Source: Streptomyces sp. NBC_00224 (GTDB lineage: Bacteria > Actinomycetota > Actinomycetes > Streptomycetales > Streptomycetaceae). Taken from it: a stretch of 64,000 nucleotides of DNA. The notes below the pieces were generated by a model, which saw only the letters and a list, made by a program, of their open reading frames with translations, was not told the DNA's origin and made no database searches. Positions 44,346-51,615 of this stretch are shown here, one piece after another. The first letter of the stretch is position 1. The number at the start of each line of letters is the position of its first letter. The DNA lies in the NCBI RefSeq assembly GCF_041435195.1, contig NZ_CP108106.1, positions 6,177,501 through 6,241,500 of the forward strand, in the 5' to 3' direction. Made by a program: the position numbers and the translations under genes.

Positions 44346-45017
44346 ATGGAGTCCCAAGTTCGTGGCGGGACCAGATGGAAGCGGTTCGCGCTGGTCATGG
44401 TGCCCAGCGTGGCTGCCACGGCGGCGATAGGCATCGGGCTCGCCCAGGGTGCGCTGGCGGCGTCGTTCAGTGTGTCCGGGGTCGACTTCAAGGTCACGGC
44501 GGACCAGCTGGTCGGCCACAACATGCTTCAGTACGGGTCGATCGACAGCGGCGCGGGCAAGAACCACCCAGTGGTCGTGTCCGGCTTCAACCACGCCGAG
44601 ATCACCAACATGTGCCAGTCCGTTGTGACGCCGCTCCCGTTCGATATCCCGGGCATCGGCAAGGCCGTCACGATGAAGATCGAGGCGGGCACGGAGGCGG
44701 GCAAGCCCGTCGTAGCGGACAACATCTACCTTGATGTGACCCAGCTCGACACCGACGCGACGTTCAAGAACATCGACATCGGTGTCGCGGCGGGCGAGGG
44801 TCAGGGCACGGGCGACGAACGCGTCGAGATCCAGCCCGGCAAGAAGGGCACGCCGGGCGAGAGCCCCAGCCAGTACGGCTTCGCGCAGCGCGCCAAGGAG
44901 GTCGTTCTGGACAAGGTGCAGCAGCGTGCGTGGGCAACCACAGCGGCCAGCTTCAAGCTCAATGGCCTCAAGCTGCGGCTGTCCGGTGGCTCCAACGAGT
45001 GCGAGTTGAAGCACTAG
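44346..45017 (+). CDS. DUF6230 family secreted/anchored protein
   Basis: 223 aa with AAGGAGG 6 nt before the ATG. A cytoplasmic lead GGTRWKRF is followed by a hydrophobic segment (ALVMVPSVAATAAIGIGLAQ) and a cleavage-like GALAAS. The mature part is beta-rich, with SFSVSGVDFKVTADQLVG, a single Cys pair (ITNMCQSV...GGSNECELKH) and repeated Asp-rich strands. Relatives were historically mislabelled cholesterol esterase; no Ser-His-Asp motif is visible. First gene of a three-gene cluster. Confidence 0.85.
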   Translation: MESQVRGGTRWKRFALVMVPSVAATAAIGIGLAQGALAASFSVSGVDFKVTADQLVGHNMLQYGSIDSGAGKNHPVVVSGFNHAEITNMCQSVVTPLPFDIPGIGKAVTMKIEAGTEAGKPVVADNIYLDVTQLDTDATFKNIDIGVAAGEGQGTGDERVEIQPGKKGTPGESPSQYGFAQRAKEVVLDKVQQRAWATTAASFKLNGLKLRLSGGSNECELKH

Positions 45018-45114
45018 CAGGCACCTCACCCGGTGGCCGACGGAGTATGGCTCTCTCGGCCGCCGGGAAACTCTTTCTTCTTACAGCAACAGCGGTACCA
45101 GGGAGCTGTTTTCC

Positions 45115-45669
45115 ATGAGCGCCGAGACCACAGGTTCCCGAGGGTTCACCTACTGGCGGCTTCGTTACCGGGCCTGGCGGGGCAGCCGGCCGTTCTGGGC
45201 AGGGCTGTTCACCATCGCGGGCGGCGTGCCCATCATGTACTTCCCGTACGCCAACATGCACCTGGGCAACATCACGCTGGCCATGTCGACCACGGCCGGG
45301 GCGGGTTCGCTGATCATCGGCGTACTTCTGGTGACGCTGGGCGTGACGATGTGGTTCCACCACATTGTCCGGGTGTTCGCCGGTATCGCGTCCATCCTGC
45401 TGGCGCTGATCTCCCTGCCCGTCGCGAACTTCGGCGGCTTCGTCATCGGCTTCCTGTTTGCTCTGTTCGGCGGGGCGCTCGCAGTTGCGTGGGTGCCCGC
45501 AAAGCCCAAACGGCGTGATCTCCGCGGCAAGGCCGCCGAGCCCTCGGGCGATGAGCCGGACGCACTCCCGGAAGAGGGAAGCGTCCCCGGCCCGCGCGAG
45601 GAGGGGCACGGAACCGCCATCACCGAAACGACAGTCGACGCCAATGGCGGGAGGAACAGTGCGGGGTGA
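45115..45669 (+). CDS. DUF6114 integral membrane protein
   Basis: 184 aa. GGGAG lies 9 nt before the ATG. Four membrane segments between about 28 and 120: FWAGLFTIAGGVPIMYFPYA, ITLAMSTTAGAGSLIIGVLLVTLGVTMW, IVRVFAGIASILLALISLPVA and FGGFVIGFLFALFGGALAVAW. The C-terminus is a cytoplasmic, charged Pro/Glu-rich tail. It always seems to travel with DUF6230 genes in streptomycetes, from memory. Function unknown. The next gene starts 11 bp before its stop codon. Confidence 0.85.
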   Translation: MSAETTGSRGFTYWRLRYRAWRGSRPFWAGLFTIAGGVPIMYFPYANMHLGNITLAMSTTAGAGSLIIGVLLVTLGVTMWFHHIVRVFAGIASILLALISLPVANFGGFVIGFLFALFGGALAVAWVPAKPKRRDLRGKAAEPSGDEPDALPEEGSVPGPREEGHGTAITETTVDANGGRNSAG

Positions 45670-46975
45670 CGAGACGCGGCTGGACTCGACCGGAGGCGGC
45701 GACTCCCGTGAGAGAGGCGGGCCGCGCCACGCGGCTCCGAGGAAGTCGCTGCTGACCAAGCTGCACATGCCCGCGGGGAAGGCGATGGCGCTGGCCGCCA
45801 TGCCGACGGCCATGTTCGTCGGGATGAGCCTCACGCCCAAGTTGGCGATGGCGGACGACAAGACGGACATCCCGTTCGCGCCGGGCCCCTGTGTGACGCG
45901 CTCCGACCAGCCGAGCGAGTCGCCCAGCCCGTCGTCGAGCAAGTCGACCACGCCGACGCCGAGCCCGTCGTCTTCTGCTTCTCCCTCGTCCTCGGACAAG
46001 GCCAAGGAGCCGACCCCGACGACCATTCCGTCGGCGGACAAGGCGCAGCAGCAGTCCGGCTCCTCGGGGAAGACCTCCACGCAGGCGCCCACGACGAAGC
46101 CGTCCACGACGCCTCCGGCACCGGCACCCACCAAGTCCACGAACCCGCTGGACCCGTTGGGCCTGGGGGACGTACTGGGCGACATCCTGGGCGTGAACCC
46201 GAGCAAGTCGTCGACACCGGTGACCCCGAAGCCGTCCTCGACCGCGACGTCCACGCCGACGGCGAAGCCGACCACCAAGGCTCCGACACCGAAGACGACG
46301 CCGAGCAAGACGGCGACGAAGTCGGCCACGAAGCCCGTGGACAAGACGGCCGACGCGATCCGTGACGCGGCCAAGCAGGCGGGCCAGAAGGTCGAGGACC
46401 TGGCGGACAACGCGAAGGGCCTGGACGCCAAGAAGGACACCAACGTCCCCGACGGCGCCAAGCAGCCCTTCCCGTGCCCCACGGCGGACCCGAAGGCCCT
46501 GGCCAACGCCAAGCTGGCCGCGGACGTCCCGCTGCTGCCGGACCAGCCGTGGATCCTGAAGACTTCCAAGCTGACCCTCGGCGGCCTGAACTACGAGGGC
46601 ATCGTTGAGGTCAAGACGGGCAGCGGCAAGGTCAAGAAGGTCCTGAAGTTCACGGCGAAGACGGTGGACATCGACAACCTGCACCAGCTGGTGTACGGCC
46701 CGGAGGTGAACGGCAAGCCGACCACCGCCCACGTCAAGGCGCGCGCGGGCTCGACGTCGGAGATCCGCAACGGCACGGTGACGATGTACACGGAGGAGCT
46801 GAAGGGCAACCTCTTCGGCCTCATCCCGATCACGTTCAGCCCGCAGACCCCGCCGCCCCTGAACATCCCGTACGTGTTCTTCACGAATGCGACGGTCCAT
46901 CAGGCGGGCCAGTTCGGCGGCACGCTGACGGTCCCGGGTCTGCAGAACTACTACACGGACGGCAGCCCCGAGTAG
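45659..46975 (+). CDS. Secreted protein with long Ser/Thr/Pro/Lys linker, third gene of DUF6230 cluster
   Basis: 438 aa from GTG 45659 with GGGAGG just upstream; an ATG at 45644 is an alternative. Hydrophobic segment AMALAAMPTAMFVGMSL with LAMAD resembles a signal peptide placed after a 40-residue cytoplasmic lead. Residues about 75-230 are an STPK-rich linker fit to cross the peptidoglycan. The C-terminal domain (about 270-438) is beta-rich, with WILKTSKLTLGGLNYEGIVEVKTGSGKVKKVLKFTAKTVDIDNLHQLV, and echoes the DUF6230 strand pattern. No enzymatic motif is visible. Confidence 0.8.
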   Translation: MRGDETRLDSTGGGDSRERGGPRHAAPRKSLLTKLHMPAGKAMALAAMPTAMFVGMSLTPKLAMADDKTDIPFAPGPCVTRSDQPSESPSPSSSKSTTPTPSPSSSASPSSSDKAKEPTPTTIPSADKAQQQSGSSGKTSTQAPTTKPSTTPPAPAPTKSTNPLDPLGLGDVLGDILGVNPSKSSTPVTPKPSSTATSTPTAKPTTKAPTPKTTPSKTATKSATKPVDKTADAIRDAAKQAGQKVEDLADNAKGLDAKKDTNVPDGAKQPFPCPTADPKALANAKLAADVPLLPDQPWILKTSKLTLGGLNYEGIVEVKTGSGKVKKVLKFTAKTVDIDNLHQLVYGPEVNGKPTTAHVKARAGSTSEIRNGTVTMYTEELKGNLFGLIPITFSPQTPPPLNIPYVFFTNATVHQAGQFGGTLTVPGLQNYYTDGSPE

Positions 46976-47017
46976 CTGCACCGTCTCAAGATCCCTTCCG
47001 GGAGCCGCAGTTAGGCA

Positions 47018-47050
47018 GTGGGCCCACACCGATGGCCGGTGTGGGCCCAC
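47018..47050 (+). terminator. Terminator of the DUF6230 cluster
   Basis: GTGGGCCCACACC (47018-47030) and GGTGTGGGCCCAC (47038-47050) form a perfect 13-bp stem with a 7-nt loop, 43 nt after the stop, followed by GGCTGTTTG. Confidence 0.88.
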
Positions 47051-47060
47051 GGCTGTTTGA

Positions 47061-47597
47061 TGGCCAGGGAGAAGTTCACAACTGGCTCAAAAGGCAGCCG
47101 ACGAGGCGATTTCGGTCGGATCCCCTTACCAGGACCTCGATGCCTCGGCCGCCTTTGCCGTCCTCGTCGGCCAGAGTTCCAAGACGCTGGCCGAACAGCA
47201 GGCATCGGCAGCCGAGGCCAAGAGCAAGGAGGCTGCGAAGGCCGCTGCAGATGCCAAGGCTCTTGCGGAGAAGGCTGTTGGAGATGCCAAGATCGCAGCC
47301 CAGGCAGCAGCGACAGCAGCAGCCGATGCGGCTAGGGCAGTGGCGGCGGCAGCTGCCCGCGTATCGGCAGCGGAAGCCGATACGGCGGCCAAAGCCGCTA
47401 AGAAGGCCGATGACAAGGCCCAGAACTATGCCGTGCAGGCTGGCACCGACGCACTGTATGCGGGTATGGCCGCGAATGACGCGAGCAAGGCCGCAGTTCA
47501 GGCAGACCGTGACGCCACAGACGCCGAGAAGGACGCCGCCAGCGCCAACTCGGCTGCCACGGCCGCTGAGTCCGACGCGGCCAGTGCCCGCGACAGG
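47061..47597 (+). pseudogene. Remnant of a large Ala-rich (ALF-repeat-like) secreted protein
   Basis: An open frame with no usable start begins right after the terminator and reads AQKAADEAISVGSPYQDL..., then about 130 residues of Ala/Asp/Lys/Glu helix (KEAAKAAADAKALAEKAVGDAK, ADTAAKAAKKADDKAQNYAVQ, DATDAEKDAASANSAATAAESDAASARD). This is the style of the long helical regions of streptomycete ALF-repeat and polymorphic-toxin-like proteins. Its 5' end and any C-terminal domain are missing. Codon use (GCA, GCT, AAG with more A/T) differs from neighbours, suggesting transfer and decay. After about 47597 the sequence changes character and no further domain is recognisable. Confidence 0.6.
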
Positions 47598-47912
47598 GGT
47601 CGGTCTCCGAGATTTGGTTGTGGTTTTGGAGGCCGACGTCGGAATTTGGGGATGGCGCCGAACGTCGATGCGTCCGGCCGTGGGCTTCCGCGGTTCCCGG
47701 ATGAGTGGGGCACGGTCGATGGCCGGGCGCGGGCCCGTTTACAGCTTCAACTATGCGGGGCTGCCCACGTCGACCAGGTCAATTCCGGTCGGACGTCATC
47801 CCTGTGCCAACTGTGGAGGTACCTGGGAACGACTGTCGCCCGTACCCCGTACCCTGTGGCGCGTTGTTGGTCCCGAAAGCTCTCGCTCGAAGGGGACAGC
47901 CAGGGCTGGCCC
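47598..47912. other. Stretch without a recognisable gene
   Basis: Lower GC than most of the window and no convincing frame on either strand. Probably decayed mobile or toxin-related DNA between the Ala-rich remnant and the DUF397 gene. Confidence 0.5.
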
Positions 47913-48134
47913 TCACCTGTGGCTGCGGTGTTCCGCCCGTATACCAGTGAGAAACGCGCCCCAACCCCCAGCCGCGAACAGCAGAGCCGGTCCGGTCGGC
48001 CGCTTCGAGTCGCGTACCGCGAAGCGGCCGTCGTCGAGTGTGGCGGCTTGGACGCAGTCGTTGCCCCCGCCGCTGTACGAGGAAGTGACCCATCGGGCCC
48101 GCAGGGTCTCGGCGTTGGGGACGTGCGTCGTCAT
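47913..48134 (-). CDS. DUF397 domain protein
   Basis: 73 aa from ATG 48134 with AAGGA upstream; the ATG overlaps the stop of the XRE gene (ATGA). WVTSSYSGGGNDCVQAATLDDGRFAVRDSKRPTGPALLF is the DUF397 signature. In streptomycetes such small proteins pair with DUF5753-type XRE regulators (the WhiJ-like arrangement) and probably modulate them. The C-terminus (GIRAEHRSHR) is somewhat divergent and may have been altered by the adjacent decayed DNA. Confidence 0.9.
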   Translation of the reverse strand: MTTHVPNAETLRARWVTSSYSGGGNDCVQAATLDDGRFAVRDSKRPTGPALLFAAGGWGAFLTGIRAEHRSHR

Positions 48135-49000
48135 GAGAGTTCCTTTGCCGCCTTCTTGAGCAGGGTCACGGAGGCGCGAGGTGAGGCCGCGATCGCTGTG
48201 AGTTGGTTGAAGGCCCACTGGTAGCGGCGTAGTTCGCGCTTGTCCTCGAAGTAGAGGCTACTCGTGAGGTTCTCCGTGAGCACCACGTCCGGATCGTCAT
48301 CGCCGGCGAAGCCGAGGATGGTGAAGGGGCCGTTGAGGCCAGGGTGCGCGCCGGCGGCGTTCGGGAGTACTTGCAGAGTGACGTTGGGCTTGCGGGCGAC
48401 CTCGACCAAGCGGTTCAGCTGTGCCTCCATGGTCTTCTGGCTGCCGATGCGCTGTTGGAGGACCGCCTCGCACAGGATGACCTTCAAGCCGACCGGTTCG
48501 TCCCGGGTGATCAACTCCTGGCGGAGCGTGCGGACCTCGACGAGGCGCTCCACCTGCTCCGGTCCCTCTGTGTCCCAGGCCTCCGTGATGACCGCGCGTG
48601 CGTAATCCGGAGTCTGAAGCAGGCCGGGAACCAGGATGGTCTGGAAGCTGTTCAGTCGGGCCGCGTCCGCTTCCAGGCCGATGAAGTCCGCGTACGCCGG
48701 TGGAATCACGCCTGTGTAGGACTGCCACCAGCCTTGGGTCTTGGCGCTGCGAGAGAGTTTGATCAGCGCGGCTCGGCGCTGTTCGTCCTGGAGTCCGTAC
48801 AGGTCGAGCATCGCCTCCAGATCTAGGCGCTTTATGGGGGACTGGCCCAGTTCGATGCGGCTGATCTTCGAGATGTGGCAGTCGAGCCGCTCGGCCACCT
48901 GCTCGGCGGTCACCTTGCTCTCATCCCGCAGTCGTCGCAGTTCAGAACCCAGGCGCCGCTGTCGGACAGTCGGCTGGAGTGCGTACCGTGAGCGAGGCAA
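48131..49000 (-). CDS. XRE-family regulator with DUF5753 domain (WhiJ-like)
   Basis: 289 aa from TTG 49000. HTH_31 domain near residues 15-75: LGSELRRLRDESKVTAEQVAERLDCHISKISRIELGQSPIKRLDLEAMLDLYGL. The DUF5753 effector domain spans about 100-285: LEADAARLNSFQTILVPGLLQTPDYARAVI, VILCEAVLQQRIGS, NVTLQVLPNAAGAHPGLNGPFTILGF and VVLTENLTSSLYFED. Divergent from an ATPase-like gene and coupled to a DUF397 gene: a standard streptomycete three-gene regulatory module. Confidence 0.92.
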   Translation of the reverse strand: MPRSRYALQPTVRQRRLGSELRRLRDESKVTAEQVAERLDCHISKISRIELGQSPIKRLDLEAMLDLYGLQDEQRRAALIKLSRSAKTQGWWQSYTGVIPPAYADFIGLEADAARLNSFQTILVPGLLQTPDYARAVITEAWDTEGPEQVERLVEVRTLRQELITRDEPVGLKVILCEAVLQQRIGSQKTMEAQLNRLVEVARKPNVTLQVLPNAAGAHPGLNGPFTILGFAGDDDPDVVLTENLTSSLYFEDKRELRRYQWAFNQLTAIAASPRASVTLLKKAAKELS

Positions 49001-49029
49001 GGGAACCGTAAGCGCCCTCCGAGGTCGCC

Positions 49030-49470
49030 ATGCCAGAGCAAACCCCCCACCGCGAAGAGGAGTTCACCCGACTCTTCACCTCCACGCGCAGAGGCGCTCA
49101 CCTCGCCCGTGCCAGCGCTACCCAGCACCTGGCCACCTGGGGATACTCGACCGACGCAGCCACGCTCGTCGTAGCCGAACTCGCGGCCAACGCGGTCGCC
49201 CACGGCAGCGCCTCCAGCCAGGACTTCCTTCTCCATGTCGCGGTACATCCCGATCGCCCAGCCACCGTCCGGGGCGAGGTATCCGACGCTTGCGCCGACC
49301 AGCACCCGCAGCCGCATCCGTGCCTCCCGGACAACGATGCCGAGAGTGGCCGAGGCTTGGTGCTCGTCGAGGCTCTTGCCCTCGCGTGGGGCGTCGCCTC
49401 CCGTCCGTACGGCAAGACGGTCTGGGCCGTCGTCGCGCTCGGGTGGGGCTTCGATGTCGAGGATCGGTGA
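49030..49470 (+). CDS. HATPase-domain protein, anti-sigma regulatory kinase-like
   Basis: 146 aa. FTSTRRGAHLARASATQHLATWGY and the N-box VVAELAANAVAHGS match the RsbW/AbaA-like HATPase_c_2 family, followed by a G-box remnant DNDAESGRGLVLVEALALAWGV. It sits divergent from the XRE-DUF397 pair by only 29 bp, so the three are probably co-regulated. Confidence 0.9.
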   Translation: MPEQTPHREEEFTRLFTSTRRGAHLARASATQHLATWGYSTDAATLVVAELAANAVAHGSASSQDFLLHVAVHPDRPATVRGEVSDACADQHPQPHPCLPDNDAESGRGLVLVEALALAWGVASRPYGKTVWAVVALGWGFDVEDR

Positions 49471-49649
49471 GACGGCTGGATCCTGTGGCAGCTTCCCGAC
49501 GGCCGCTACCCTGGACGACCTGCGCCGCCGGCGCACCCGCAGCCGTCAAGACGGCTGAACAGGGCCTCGACCCGGCAGTCGGGACCGCCCCAAGACAGCA
49601 GCCGCCTGGCAGGCCACACTGGTCAGTGCCACGCGAGGAGGAGGAAGGA

Positions 49650-50219
49650 ATGAGTGTTGCCAGCTTTACGCACCACAACGGGCCCTGGACCGTCGTCGAC
49701 GTCCTGGCCCTGCCCGAAGACCGCAAAGTGCGCTACGAACTGGTCGGGGAGTCGCTCGTGATGTCTCCCGCCCCCGGGCTGCGCCACCAGAGGGCCAGCC
49801 GCCGGCTCGCGAACCTCCTGGAGGCTGCGGCTCACGCTTCCGGCGCACCGGTCGAGGTCCTCGAAGCCATCAACGTCACCCTGCCCAGCGGCCTCGTGGT
49901 CCCCGACATCGTCGTCGCCGACCAGGGCGCGACCATCGAGGACGCCGTCAGCATCGACGCGGAAGCGGTCCAGCTCGTCATCGAGCTGGTCTCACCCGGC
50001 AACAAGACCATGGACCGCAAACTCAAGCCGCTGCTGTACGCGGAGGCCGCGATCCCGCACTACTGGCGCCTGGAATTCGACCCGGCCCCCCGGCTGATCG
50101 TCAGCGAGCTCGATGCCGGCCGGTACACCGAGACCACCATCGCGCTCCCCGGGGTCGTCACCCGGATCGAGGCGCCGTTCCTCCTTGAGATCGACCCTGC
50201 CGGGCTCGCCCGGCAGTAG
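49650..50219 (+). CDS. Uma2 family (DUF820) PD-(D/E)XK nuclease-like protein
   Basis: 189 aa with GGAAGGA right before the ATG. Core: VRYELVGESLVMSPAPGLRHQRASRRLANLL, LVVPDIVVAD (Asp), VQLVIELVSPGNKTMDRKLKPLLYAEAAIPHYWRLE (Glu and Lys of the nuclease site). Family members are widespread in Streptomyces and cyanobacteria; the role is unknown. It sits in the accessory patch at 47-50 kb. Confidence 0.9.
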   Translation: MSVASFTHHNGPWTVVDVLALPEDRKVRYELVGESLVMSPAPGLRHQRASRRLANLLEAAAHASGAPVEVLEAINVTLPSGLVVPDIVVADQGATIEDAVSIDAEAVQLVIELVSPGNKTMDRKLKPLLYAEAAIPHYWRLEFDPAPRLIVSELDAGRYTETTIALPGVVTRIEAPFLLEIDPAGLARQ

Positions 50220-50230
50220 TGCCCGGCCCC

Positions 50231-51454
50231 CTAGACGCGCCTCCGCTTAACCGGCCGCCTCTTCAGCACCACATAAGCCACCCCCGCCGCGACCGCCGCT
50301 CCCGCGCCCAGCCCCGTCCAGCCCAGGACGCCCATCCCGGACGAGTCCGTGGTCGCCGCCGCCGTGCCCTTCGGCTGGGACGGGGTGGTCGGCTTCGGCG
50401 CGTCCAGCGTGCCCACCGGCTTTGCCTTGCCGACCGCCGCGAACCCCCAGTCCAGCAGCGCGCGCGTCTCCGTGTAGACCTTGTCGTGCTTGTTCTCCTG
50501 GGGGTTCATCACCGTCACCAGGATGGTGTGGCCGTCGCGGGTGGCGGCCTCCGCGAGGGTGTTGCCCGCGTGGGTCGTGTAGCCGTTCTTGCCGCCGATC
50601 AGGCCGGGGTACTTGGCCACGCCGCCGATGCCGGACAGCATGCGGTTGGTGTTGGAGATGCCGAACGGCTTGCCCTTGGTGTTCGGGCCGCCCGGGAACT
50701 TCGCGTCCGCCGTCGCGCAGTACTCCTTGAAGTCCTTGTTCTTCAGGCCCGAGCGGAGGAACAAGGACAAGTCGTACGCGGACGACACCTGGCCCTCCGC
50801 GTCGTAGCCGTCGGGGCTGCGGACGTGGGTGTCCTTCGCGCCCAGCGCGTCCGCCTTCGCCTGCATGTCCGTCACGGTCTTCGGTACGCCGCCGTTCATC
50901 GACGCCAGCACGTGCACCGCGTCGTTGCCCGAGCGCAGGAACACGCCCCGCCACAGGTCCGCGCCCAGATATGTCTGGCCCGGGACGATGCCCACCGCGC
51001 TGCTGCCGTCGCCCATGCCGGTGAGCTCCGCCGGCTCCACCTTGTGGCTCGCCGTGCCCGGCACCACGGGCAGCACCGTGTCCGCGAAGAGCATCTTCAG
51101 GGTGGAGGCGGGCGGCAGCGGCCAGTGGGCGTTGCTGGCGGCAAGGACCTGGCCGGTGTCCGCGTCCGCGACCATCCAGGCGAGGGCGGACAGGCCCGCG
51201 GGCAGCGCGGGGGCGCCCTCGCCGGTCTGCGGGCCCGGGAGGCCCAACCGCGCGCCGCCGAGCGTGGACATGGACGCCGGGGGCTGCTTGGGGGCTCCGG
51301 CGCGCGGTACCCCGGGGCTCGGCTTCCCGGGCGACGGCGTGCCCGGCTTCACTGGGTGGGCCGCCGCGGGGGCGACACCGGAGACCACCGCCGCCGCGGT
51401 GAGGGCCGCGATGGCCAGCGGGCGGCTGAACTGCACAGTTATCGGGGCACGCAT
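50231..51454 (-). CDS. D-alanyl-D-alanine carboxypeptidase (S11, PBP5 type)
   Basis: Trims the terminal D-Ala of peptidoglycan stem peptides. 407 aa from ATG 51454. Signal peptide (FSRPLAIAALTAAAVVSGVAPAAA), Pro/Lys-rich linker, then catalytic motifs PPASTLKMLF (SxxK), FLRSGNDAV (SxN) and IGGKNGYTTHAG, where the third motif is KNG rather than KTG. A C-terminal Thr/Pro linker leads to a membrane helix (VLGWTGLGAGAAVAAGVAYVVL) and basic tail RRPVKRRRV, anchoring the enzyme outside the membrane. Confidence 0.94.
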   Translation of the reverse strand: MRAPITVQFSRPLAIAALTAAAVVSGVAPAAAHPVKPGTPSPGKPSPGVPRAGAPKQPPASMSTLGGARLGLPGPQTGEGAPALPAGLSALAWMVADADTGQVLAASNAHWPLPPASTLKMLFADTVLPVVPGTASHKVEPAELTGMGDGSSAVGIVPGQTYLGADLWRGVFLRSGNDAVHVLASMNGGVPKTVTDMQAKADALGAKDTHVRSPDGYDAEGQVSSAYDLSLFLRSGLKNKDFKEYCATADAKFPGGPNTKGKPFGISNTNRMLSGIGGVAKYPGLIGGKNGYTTHAGNTLAEAATRDGHTILVTVMNPQENKHDKVYTETRALLDWGFAAVGKAKPVGTLDAPKPTTPSQPKGTAAATTDSSGMGVLGWTGLGAGAAVAAGVAYVVLKRRPVKRRRV

Positions 51455-51553
51455 GAACGCGAACGTACCCCACGGAATGTGTAGATCCTGTTGCGGGCAC
51501 TCCGCGACTGGGCAACGGACTTCGGACGACGGTCCCCGGTTGCCCATACGCGA

Positions 51554-51587
51554 GGGCGGCACCTCGGAGGAATCCGTGGTGCCGCCC
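51554..51587 (-). terminator. Terminator after pyruvate kinase
   Basis: GGGCGGCACC (51554-51563) pairs with GGTGCCGCCC (51578-51587). After one T-T mismatch, an inner CGGA/TCCG extends the stem to 14 bp around a GGAA-type loop. It lies 29 nt past the pyk stop. Confidence 0.82.
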
Positions 51588-51615
51588 TTTACCCTCACGT
51601 ACTGCTGAGGACGCG

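Noticed and set aside
47598..47660. Possible insertion-sequence end in the decayed stretch
   Set aside because: No inverted terminal pair, target duplication or transposase frame could be found.
47700..48130. Plus-strand frames opposite the DUF397 gene
   Set aside because: They are antisense to DUF397, whose signature and overlap with the XRE gene are clear.
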